From Phialophora verrucosa (lineage: Eukaryota > Ascomycota > Eurotiomycetes > Chaetothyriales > Herpotrichiellaceae), in the NCBI GenBank assembly GCA_002099365.1, contig MSED01000013.1, positions 868,001 to 932,000 on the forward strand: a stretch of 64,000 nucleotides of DNA, written 5' to 3'. Below, piece by piece: positions 8,901 through 19,200 of this stretch (the first letter of the stretch is position 1; each line of letters begins with the position of its first letter). Both the position numbers and the translations under genes were made by a program. The notes under the pieces are model-generated. The model worked only from the letters and a program-made list of their open reading frames with translations, was not told where the DNA came from and made no database searches.

Positions 8901-11900
8901 ATGGCGCTATCTTCTTCTCAGATCGTCTTTCTCTGTGCCATTGGCATCATTCTCCTGGCGAGACCAGCTCATGCATTCGGCGCAGGTAATATTGGATCCA
9001 CCTCCAAGATCGAGGGGCAGAATTGGCGACATGGTGATCTTGAAGATACCTTACTAACCATTGTCGCTTCTCGCGCCATGGGCGGCAAGAAGTTCAGCAA
9101 ACTTGACGTCAAGAGAGCAAGTGATCTCCCTTATTGCTTTCAGCCGGACTATTGATCTGACATCCCACAAGGTCTATTTCGGCAACTGGCTGCGGGATTA
9201 CAGTCAGGCTGTTGATGTTGGCACTGTCAAGTATGTCAGCGCAGAGGCCATCCGAATCTTGCTCTGGGTCCTCGGATTCATGTCCTTTGGATATGGCTCC
9301 GGCGAGTTTGAAGTCACGACCCAGAGACTCGGCTGCTACAGACCAGAGGAGCACATTGAGTGAGCAGCCTCTTCCCTGATCAGGGCCATGCTAACCATCA
9401 TAAGCAATCCCAAGGACTATGCAGACAATCAAGATGCTCGTCAATATGACCGTCGCCTCCGTGGCCCGGTTGATGAACGCCGAGAACTGACCATAAACCC
9501 GAACACCGGCCTCAAGAATTACATCGCATCTGAAGGCATGGGTATTGACACGTCGGCCGGGCTCGTGCGAAAGCTGTTCGGCCGGAGCATTGAACTCGGC
9601 CGGCAGTATGCTCGAAACAAGAACAAGAAGGACCTCTACGAAGCGCTTCGCCTGCTTGGCACTGCAAGCCACTGCCTGGAGGACTATGCTGCGCACTCCA
9701 ACTACGTCGAACTTGCCCTTATCGAATTAGGTGAACGCGACGTATTCCCTCATGTAGGTCGCCGCACTGCCATCCAGCTCCGTGAGGTCAGACATCCCGT
9801 CTTCCCTATCGTTACAGGCACTTTTGGCGGCGTCGACTTCTTGCACTCGGTCTGCGGCGAATTCGACGATAAGACAACGCAATCTGAAATCGAAGAACTC
9901 GACAATACCCTGCAACAATATCAGAATAGCAACCAAGACAACAGCATCCTCCAAGACCTCCTCGATAAGATCCCCTCAGGAGTCTTCGGAGGCAAAGACG
10001 AATCGGGAAAGGCCAACGAGCTGAAGCAGAATGCTCTGAATCATCAGATGCAGAACACCAACATCAGCCCTCGTCGACCAGAGGAGTGGACTCGCTACCT
10101 AAACGATGTACAAAAGCAGATCTACCCAATTATCGAGTGGCACGATGAGATCATGCAGTCCATCACTGAGACCATCGAGAAGATCCCCATTTTGCCTGAT
10201 CTGATTGAAAACGTCCAGGAGGAAGTCAACAAATTTGTCTTCTCCCTTCTTGCTCCATATGTCGTCCCGGTCATCAACCAGGTCAAAACCGAACTTAACA
10301 CTGGCTCGAATGAGATCATCCAGTCCAGCGTGGCCCAGCAACACATTGTGTTCAATGATGACAGCTCCTCGGATCCTACTCATTCTATGTTGTCAAAGGA
10401 CCATTTCTCGAACGTGCTCAATGAGCCTGCAGGGAAAGTCGCCCGGCAGATCGTGAAATGGGTCGTCCCACAGATCGTCGCATGTTGGGATGATGAGTCC
10501 ATCGACGTCGAACGCACGCTCAATCGAATCATTAATGGGGTTCTGCATCACCCTGCCCTGCGTGATCACGGCCATGACGGCGCCAGCGATGGTCGTCGTC
10601 TGATGTTCGGTGTGGTCGAAGAATGGTGGCGGGGACAATCCCAGCGCGAAAAGGACGGTCTCCGTGAACAGCTCAGCCGCCGTGGGGTCGAAAGCGGGAG
10701 AAACCACAAGCCAGGGGTTAAGGACCATGGTCATGGTAACAATCGCCCTCTTGGCATGGCAAAACTCAATTATAATACGAACCAGTCCTCAGTGGGCGGT
10801 GACCTTGCAGGTGGCGCGCTCGGCGCCATTGGTTCGGCCCTAGGAGGCAACAACCAGGGCAGTCAGCGACCACCAAATGTCCAGAGAATCAGCGACCAAG
10901 CTGGACGGGTGGCGGGCGAGGCATTGGGCGGTGGGATTTTGGGCTCTCTGGTCGGCGGCATTGCTAGTCAAGTCAGCGGCGATATTCTCGGCGGTGGTCT
11001 CAGTCAAGACCAGCAGACTTTTCAGCGCGAGTCATACAATCGCCAAGATAACTCTCGCACTGAGACTGTCACGCAGGTCGGACACTCCCAGAGTGGTGAT
11101 AGATATGGTCAAGCGCAGTACTCGCGGACCTATGGTGAAAGTGGAGAGCGCCGGCATGAGGAGTACAATCGATTTGAACAAGGCGAGACAGCACCTGGCG
11201 GATGGCAGGCTGAGGTGCATCACCAAGAGAGAAGCGGAGAGGGAAGATATCATGAGGAGACAAGGTACGCATCACCACTACCCGGACCAGCTAATCTAAC
11301 TGGGGCTTGTAGACGCTTTGGCGATGGTGATGATGACGAAAACTCGCATAGACGGCGTCAGGAACACCATCAGGGGCGCGGCCATTATGACGACGGTGAC
11401 GATGACCGCCGTCGCCATAACCGTGACGAGCAGCTATCCTCTGGAGGCAGCTACGGCGGTAGTGGTAGACGCCAGGAGACAGGAGGTTCAGCTAGCTATG
11501 GTTACCAGGAACGCCGCGAGCAGTACGGAGGACGCGACAATGACGACAATAACCGATTCAGTGGCGGAGAGCGACGACGAAACGATAACGACTACAACAA
11601 CGAATATAGCTCTGGCTATGGACGTCAACAGGAAGGCGGCTTCGGCTCCGGAGGCTACGGTAGTCGGCGCGAAGAACCGCAATCCGGCTTCCAGTCCCGC
11701 GGCGGTCGTCAAGAGGAATCAAGCTATGGCTCTGGCGGCTCCGGCATTGGACGGCATCGAGAGGAATCATCCAGCTATGGTGTTAGCTCAAGTTATGGTC
11801 GTCGCCAGGAGGATACAAGCTACGGATCCCGTCAAGAAGAGACCTACGATGTACCTGGAGGTTTCGGCAGTTCCCAGCAAGATGAGTATTCCTCTGGCGG

Positions 11901-12069
11901 CAGTCGAGGTGGTGGATATGGCCGAGGGCAGCAGAGCTACGGTGGTGGAGATGAGTATGGATCTCGCGGCGAGGAGAACGAAGGGTATGGTGGCGGAAGA
12001 CGGCGATATGGTGCGGATGAGGGCGAAGGTGAGGGATATGGTGGCGGGTATGGAAATTCTCGATACTGA
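8901..12069 (+). CDS. het-c: HET-C heterokaryon incompatibility protein homologue (four exons)
   Basis: Homologue of the Neurospora/Podospora het-c product, a secretory-pathway protein that governs non-self recognition when different alleles meet. Exons 8901-9116, 9172-9359, 9405-11264 and 11313-12069 give 1,006 residues. Intron 1 uses a GC donor (GCAAGT) and the others use GT. A signal peptide covers about residues 1-25. The conserved region includes VYFGNWLRDYSQAVD, LGCYRPEEHID, NPKDYADNQDARQYDRR and GTASHCLEDYAAHSNY. Residues after about 600 form a low-complexity tail rich in Gly, Tyr, Ser, Arg and Gln, comparable to the glycine-rich tail of known HET-C proteins. Residue stretches with Gly/Ala repeats (GGALGAIGSALGG) precede it. 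Intron 3 (48 nt) is in frame and stop-free, so retention would only add 16 residues. The protein appears complete. No HET-domain (pin-c-like) gene adjoins it here. Confidence 0.93.
9117..9171 (+). other. Non-canonical GC-AG intron in HET-C
   Basis: The coding frame reads LDVKR up to 9116 and resumes at VYFGNW from 9172, which is the continuous order expected for the family. The 55-nt interval starts GCAAGT, has a CTGAC branch-like site near 9157 and ends CAAG. No GT donor in the vicinity restores the frame and the conserved junction. Confidence 0.85.
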
Positions 12070-13288
12070 GGACGAAAGGGCCTTTTTCGGCTGCTTGGTG
12101 GTTAGATTATGCTGCGTGTCAAAGGACTAGTCGCTGGAAGACTACAGCCAAGGACAACATAAGGCACGAAAGGCATTTCCGGGCATGTATTGGGAACAAT
12201 TAGGTTGATAGAAATCGGCTGTGAACAGCCATGCATGACATTCGGTCCAGGCATCCCACATTTGTGAAGCGTCCCAGGACTTAGTGGCACAGAGCGCTGA
12301 TGCCACGTACATGCTGGGCCCGCTGGGTTAAAGTACAGGACTTAATTCTAGCTTTGTTCCGCGCGCACTGACTCTTTTGACGGTACTTCGTCTCCCCTGG
12401 CCTCAAAGTGTTTCATGTTGGTAAAACTCGCAACCGAGTGACCGGCTTTGCTCTGCCCAAGATGACTCTTCCCGCACACCGGGATCAGGGAGGAGCGCAA
12501 TTCGCTTCGCCATCCGGCGTCCAGCTGTGGCGGGCACGAATGCGTGAATCAACGGATCAGCAACAACAAGAATATAGTCGAGGCCAGTTGACGGCTCACT
12601 CTCGCAATACATTGTGCTCAAATGCCGAATCCAGTTCATTTGGTTTGTTTACACGGTGTCCCGCCTCATCAAAACACGATTGCTGACGACATATGCTCAA
12701 AAGCGACCCACGGCGAGCATGCAACTGCTTGGCTCCACTCCCTGGCCGTCCCCCGTGCTCGAAGGCAAAAGGAAACGAGCTGCGTACGCAGAGGTAGGTC
12801 AGTGGCTGGTCAGTGACTGGTGCTTAAGCAAGAAAGGTGGGAATGACCAGGCACAAGCCGGCGATCGCGTTGGCGGACGTCACTTATTGGATTCGATCCC
12901 ACGGCACGTACGCAAGGAACTCGCTAGTGGCGCGCGCACCTCCCAGTGCTTCCTCATGTCGCTCTTCTCCAGATTCCGACCGCCTGCTGGCCGAGTGCGG
13001 TGTACAACTGGCCCTCAAACACACACCAACATCGTCTTGCTCGACCGTGTTTTGGAGCGCTCAACTCACCATCCTTGCGCAGCTGCGTACATGGGGCTGG
13101 ACCAGCTGCCTTTTCAAAAGGCGTCACCCATGTCTCGCTCAGCAGACCGTTAGCCATGTCCCTCCGTCCAATCTGACCTTCCTCCAGCGAGACCGAAGTG
13201 GCCGCCCGCGCTCGTTCAACACACCCCTCCAACGCCAAAATCTCTTGGACGCCCATTAACAGCCCAGCCTCCTGCCCTGGCTTGAAGG
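12070..13288. other. Intergenic between HET-C and coiled-coil gene
   Basis: About 1.2 kb. Overlapping open frames at 12614-13259 on the plus strand and 12954-13418 on the minus strand lack recognisable motifs and compete with each other, so I call no gene. Confidence 0.5.
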
Positions 13289-15053
13289 ATGTCACGGCCT
13301 TCCTCTGGAAACCAAGCCATTGTTGCGCGGCCCGGCCTAGCTCCAGCGCAGCCTGAGAGCCTGGGGATCCCCTCCGCCATCTTTGATCATTACTACGAGG
13401 AGTGCAAAAAAGGGCCACACAGAGACGCGTTGAAGGCTGTGGGAGAACGCTTCAGGGCACCCTACAGTGCAGACACCAATGGAAGCAAAACATGGGGGGC
13501 CATCATGGGCAGTCTTTCCGACTGCCTGTTCGACGTTTTCAAGCCTGTCATCATCCACGAGTACAAACAGCGCCATTCTCCGAGGGCCATTGTGCAGACC
13601 CTAAAGAAAGAGCTTTTCTTCCCCTTCGGGTACGTTCTACCTCTGTTGCACCATGACATGTTGACTGACCAAGAGCAGGCCGAGTGCAACAGGGGCCAAG
13701 ATTGAGGAATGGTCAAGGGACCCCATCAATGACCTTGTGTATCGGTCCACAAAGAACATCGGCAAGACTCGAGGGACAAGCTCAAATTCAACCAATCTCG
13801 GGTCTCCGATACCCAACAACGAGTATGATCGGAATTCACATGACGCTTGGTCGTACGATGGCCTCACAAGCGAGTTTCCATATGGAGCGCCGTTCTGCCA
13901 GGACACTCAGGAAAGTGGACTGACAGTCGATCCAAGCGACTTACTGATCGATTCGGGCCTGTGGGATGAGGAAATTGATACGCGGCTTTACTTCAACCGT
14001 CCTTTGGAGTTGAATGGTCTAATAGCTGACAATGAGCCGGCAAGAGATACCTTCAACGCTCAGCCCTCCCACGCCCCCCCTCCTGCGCCAAACACGGGGG
14101 CGATCGGGTCGTTCAATAAGCCGCTCCATCCTCAGTCGACTGCCGATCTCGGCCTGGGTGAACTTCCACGGGGAGATCACGATACTGGCCAAGCGGGTCA
14201 GCTGTCCGCAAATCAAATCTCAGCTCTAGGCCAACAGACTGCAACACATCCTCTATGCATGCAAAAAGAAGAGTCGGTGGTGCAGTATCTGCGATTAGAA
14301 GTCGCTCGGCTCCAAAACGAGGTTGAGACTAAGAAAAGGAAGATACAAGCACTAGAATCTCGAAATGACAAGCTCGGGCGCGAGAACGAAATCCTCAAGG
14401 TCGACCGGCTCATGAGTGCGGCTGAAAACCCGAAACCTCGATACGACCACCCTGGCCGCCAGACCGAAAGCTTCAAGGTTGCGCGTCTCATGACTGCGGG
14501 TGAAAGCCCAGAATTCGGGAACGCTGCATTGCCGACGACTCCTGTCCGCAATCCGCGCCGCAACTATCACAGGAGTACACCTGGCATGCTCAGGAGAAAC
14601 GCCACTCGCTCGCAGCCCGACTCCTCAGCGTCCCGTCAAAGCAGCTACCGTGGCCCTCCGTCCTCCCAGGGCTCGCTTGCTTCGTGGCAGAACATTTCTT
14701 CCCCGGTTCAATACACATCTGCCGTCGGAGACCAAAGCAGCATGGCCACGTCGCCGTTCAATAATCACACAATGTCTTCCCACTCAGACACCCCCTTCTC
14801 ACTGTTCTCGGAGGCCGTCCGCTCCCGACGCGACAGTACGTCTTCCACTGCACCCAGTTCGGACGACGACCTTGCACAAGCATCGCGTCGCCGCCAGGTC
14901 AATGTGGAGAGCTTCCTTGGCTTTGGAACGGTGGATGAATGGAGAAATGGCTCCCTGCCCCAAAGGCTGTTGATCCGACAGGGCAGCGCGGATAGAGAAG
15001 AAGAACTTGAAAAGTCCTTTACACGATTGACCTTGCGGCAAGATGAGTTTTAA
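13289..15053 (+). CDS. Hypothetical protein with Clr5-like N-terminus and coiled coil (two exons)
   Basis: Predicted 571-residue protein from exons 13289-13629 and 13679-15053. The 49-nt intron has donor GTACGT, a CTGAC branch site and a CAG acceptor, and joins FFPFG to PSATGAKIEEW. The segment around residues 90-130 (FKPVIIHEYKQRHS, IVQTLKKELF, KIEEW) has the spacing of a Clr5-type helical DNA-associated domain, but this match is weak and made by eye. Residues about 300-345 carry heptad-like Leu/Ile spacing (LRLEVARLQNEVETKKRKIQ), indicating a coiled coil. Two related stretches follow, ENEILKVDRLMSA and TESFKVARLMTA, a short internal repeat. The C-terminal third is Ser/Arg/Pro-rich and probably disordered. 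It could be a regulatory or scaffold protein; no function is claimed. Confidence 0.75.
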
Positions 15054-15730
15054 GTCGGCATCGCACCCCGGTGGCCGCACTTTCGAGCATAGCTTTCATG
15101 TCCTGTAGTTTGGCTTGACCCGGAAGATGACTTATGATGTCCACGAAATGAGATACGACATCTTCGTCGTACCAGATATCGTTGCGAAATGTGGCTAACC
15201 AGAACCAGTGGAAACAGCGTGGTGTTTGGTGTGTGGCATGATATTGTGAGTGAGCGAGTGTGTGTGTTAACAGATTTGGTTTTCTTGCTTATACCCATGT
15301 TGGCATCCAAGGGGAACAGGACGGTGAGGACGGGACGGTGGCTTGACTCTAGGCCTCTGGAATGATTGAGCATGAAAGCTACATTCCATACACGACGTAC
15401 CGTTGGTATGGTGTACTGTGGGCCAGAGGAAGATCATGAACCATTACAAGAATCAATCCATCAGTGCGTGTGATCCTATTGTCCTATTTCCGCATTTATC
15501 TCAATTTATATTTCTCCCTCTTGTTCTATACTGTGTGCGTGTGATTTGTATATGCGAATTGTATGTGTGGCAGTGTACCATTCCACCAGCCTGACCTGAT
15601 ATACCCCGACGCCAACGCTGCATGAACAAGGACTTTGCAATGCGTGACGTGAAGGACAATATATTCATTACAGTACGAGTAACTTGGTCAGGCAGCAAAC
15701 ATGCCACAGTGTACCATACGGACATCAACA
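15054..15730. other. Intergenic, 3' of coiled-coil gene
   Basis: About 0.7 kb with no supported gene. One TACGAGTA octamer lies at 15674-15681. Confidence 0.55.
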
Positions 15731-16295
15731 TCATTCCCTGGCCATGTCCCTACTACGCTTGGCCAAGTTCTGGAAAAGATTCAATCGATACTGAGACCAA
15801 GACTGAGACTGGTTCTGAAGTTCAAATTGCCTCCTCCCCTGGCCATGCCTCTGGTCGGGCGCCTTGGTCGCTTGTTGTGCGGTATTCGACACGGCACCAT
15901 CATCGGCTTGAGTTGATGACCCTCTCGACGCGGTGCTCTTGGTGCTCCCAGAAGGAATGGTCCCCAACGAGCTCGACTGTCCATCTAGACTTGAGCCGGA
16001 CGTTGTGGTGGTGACGCCCGCGGTACCGCCCCTGCGTGTCGCTGAGGACGAGGTCAAACTGGATCCGATCCCACTGTCTCGGAACTGGGAATCTGGCTCC
16101 CCTGCGGCAAACTCGTCCCTCTCCTCCACGACGTTGGGAGGCTCCGCCCTCTTTGCGCGTGAAGAACAAGGCTTCTCAGGATTTATTCAGCTCTATCCAC
16201 ATCTGGTTCCGGATGTCGTGCTTCTCTCCCATAATCATCGTAACGCGTCGCATGTCCGCCCGAGATTTCTCGATTAAGCGCCTTGAACCGCCGCT
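15731..16295 (-). pseudogene. Coding-like frames just after the RBR gene stop; possible decayed gene or tail
   Basis: Immediately after the RBR stop codon the minus strand carries a 39-codon frame (16176-16295) with MRRVTMIMGEKHDIRNQMW, ending in TGA. A second frame one base out of phase (15731-16186, 151 codons) contains EERDEFAAGEP and a Ser/Thr-rich tail. The two overlap in an AATAAAT stretch, so a single-base indel would join them. Both look protein-like, but neither has its own convincing ATG and splice site. Options are a decayed separate gene, an unresolved C-terminal extension of the RBR gene, or chance. Confidence is low. Confidence 0.3.
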
Positions 16296-16298
16296 TCA

Positions 16299-19200
16299 TT
16301 ATGCGTAGTGAGAACACCCCTTCGCATGCGCCGTGTTGCCCTGCTTCCGGATGGCATTATAATCTGCACCGCACATGTAGCAGAATTCAAAGCCACAACC
16401 ACCTACCGAGCACCGTACGGTCAGCCAACGTCAGGCAGGTCAGGGGAAGAGGGCGGGAATGGGGTAAGGACTTACGACTCCTGGCCTGCGAATGTGCATC
16501 CTTGCCGCATACAATATGGTCACACCCATCGATCCGCTCGTACGGCAACTGACACCGCGGACACTTCTTGCCCTTGGCCAGTACCGCCGCCGTGGCGGCC
16601 TCTTCTTCTCTCCTCCTTTCAGCGCCCAAAGCTTCTTCGCCTTGCGGACATGGTTCGTCCCTGTGGCGGTCGTACAGCTGGTTACACTGGATGCACGTGT
16701 CTTCTCCGCAAACAGGGCAGCGGACGATGGTGATGTCCTTGTCTTCGTCTTCGTCCAGCCACGCTGCGCCGGTGCAACCTGGGTTCGCGCACTTGACAGT
16801 GTTGGCTCCGTCGTTGAGGCAGAGCTGAGCGAGCGAGGCGTCGTAGACGGCGAATCTATCGGTCTCAGCGTGTTCTTGGAGGATGTTGTGGCCGAGGATG
16901 TCAGCGCAGTTGGGTGCCCAGCATTTCACCTTAGCAGAGGGGAATTTGTCGTTGCCCTGCGGGAACATCTGTGACTCGAGGTGGCCTCGCAAGCAATCTG
17001 TGCAGATGATACCGTCATCCCAGCCGTGGTTGTCCTCACAGGATGGAGCTAAGGCGGCGTGGATGTCGTTTCGGTCTTCGGGCTTGTCGCCGCAGACGGC
17101 GCACTCTTTCTCTCTCCAAGCACGGCGGCGCGCTCTGATTTCTGGAGCCTCGAGTTCTTCTGGGACATTCACGGCATCTTCCGGCTGTTCTCCTTCCACG
17201 GCATAGTAAGTCCGGGTAAATTCTAGTTCTTCCAGTCGAGCCAGGAGATCCGCCCGTTGGACGTCAGACAATGGAATATCGTTATCTCTTTCCACCAAGC
17301 TGAGGATGGAGAGCATGAACCTGTCTTGACGGATGAGAGGCAGCTTCGCGACTTTCGTGGGCAGGAGATCTAGTAAGGCGCTGAACATCTCGTATGGAGA
17401 CGACCCAACCAATGCCAGGGAAAGAGGAGAGGGCGCGCGGGTCCAGAAATCTGATGGCAGCTCCGCGTCGCACAACAGTACTGCAAGCGTCACCCCGAAG
17501 AGATCTTCATCCATTCTGGGGTGGCCGAACCGCAGAAAAGCTTCCAGCGGTGTCCCGTCCATGAAGAGCGAAGAACAGTGGCTGGGACTGTGCTTGGCCT
17601 CGAGAAGGAGATGCATTGCTTCATGATGTTGGCGGCACGTCGCAATGTGTAGGCTTCCGTCGTTTTCTCTCGCCCCCTTTTTGATTAAGGTCTCCATTAT
17701 ATTAAGAGAATTGGCGACGGTGGCCACGTAGAGCGCAGGCCTCCCGTCTTCGTCTGTTGCATTTGGATCAGCACCAGACTCCAAGAGTATGCTGACCAGC
17801 GAGTATCTCTCATGCTGCAACGAAAGTATCAGTAGCCTGTTCAGGGCTTCCTCCTTCAAAGCCAATCCAGTGGTGTCTGACCAGACACCGGCGGCATTGA
17901 GTGCATCAATCTGTAAGACTTGCAGGAGAAACTCGATTCGTTGCTCAGCCCTGTCTCGTTCCAGCTTCGTCGTTTCGGCGTTGATGACGGCAGCGACGAT
18001 CATCTGTTCTACTTCGTCCCGGTCGTTGTCGCAACAGATCCGGGGTGCAAGCAATCGAAGACCACCCCTCATGAAGAAGAATGAAAACATCAAGGTGGTG
18101 CCAACGCCTCGACCTCTCGGGTTTAACATTGCTCCAAGGAAGCTGATAATATCAGACACCTCCAGCTCGACACATTCAGCTTCCGTCGCTGAGAAGTTGA
18201 TATTGTACAGACAGATTTGGTCTAGGCTGTCATCGGCCTTGAAGGTGTTCGAATGCGCAAAAGCGGCCCAATCCTGGTTCCGGAAAAGATGATAGAGAGC
18301 TGAGAACCGAGATCGCATCGGCGGGTTGCTCTTCAATACGAGAGTCTGAATCTTGGGCTTATTAGACAGCCGGCAGACTTGAAAAAGTGGTGACCCAGCT
18401 CCGTCGATGAATCGAGCTCCATTTTCCAACAACAATTCGATAATCTCTTCACTGTCAGCTTGAGACCGACAAGTATCGCTGATTGAGCAATGTCGCGCAA
18501 TTGCATCAAGGCTCAGATCGCGAGACTCCTGAGAGGCTTCTCTTTTGAGGAGCGCGCCGAAGACAACCGATGCTCCTTCGGCCGGCAGATTGAAGCCAAT
18601 CTCTCCCTCTCGAAGATAGTCTTCGCATGCCTGGCCCAAGAGCCCTGTCACGACGGATGACTGGGTACACTGAGTGAGCAAATATGGGAACAACTGGACA
18701 TTGCCATGTCTCCAAGTTTGCATCATACATTCACCGTTCTTGTACTCAACGGATGCCCCACAACCGATCAGGACCTTGGCATGATCCACGGTTGCGAGCC
18801 GTACCCCTGAGAGCGACAGGAGAGCGTTGCTGAATGATTTTACACAGTCGGATCCTGCAATATGGACTAGCTCGAACATGGCGCAAAGACTATCCAGGTC
18901 GGCCTCAGGTTGAGCAAGACGCATCCCAAGAATTTGGTGTACAGCCTGGAGTCCATCCAACTTTTTATTGTAGGGGAGAAGAACTCTCAGCATATCGGCC
19001 TCATCGAGCGACGCGGCCGCTTTCAAGGGCTGAAATCCATATGCTTCGACGGAACCACCAAGCTCCACTAGACCACTAATCCAAGTCGGCCGGTTATTTA
19101 TCACTGCTTGAAGCAGAGCAAAGTTGACGGCATCGTGCATTTCCGGACATATTGTCGAATGTCGAATGAGTTCCTTCAGAGCCTTGTGGCTTCCAAGGAT

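Noticed and set aside
11318..12130. 270-codon plus-strand frame over the HET-C tail
   Set aside because: It is an alternative phase of the repetitive Gly/Tyr/Ser/Arg tail and translates to Met/Thr/Val repeats with no domain.
12614..13259. Plus-strand frames of 140-179 codons before the coiled-coil gene
   Set aside because: No motif, overlapping alternatives in other phases, and no conserved-looking segment.
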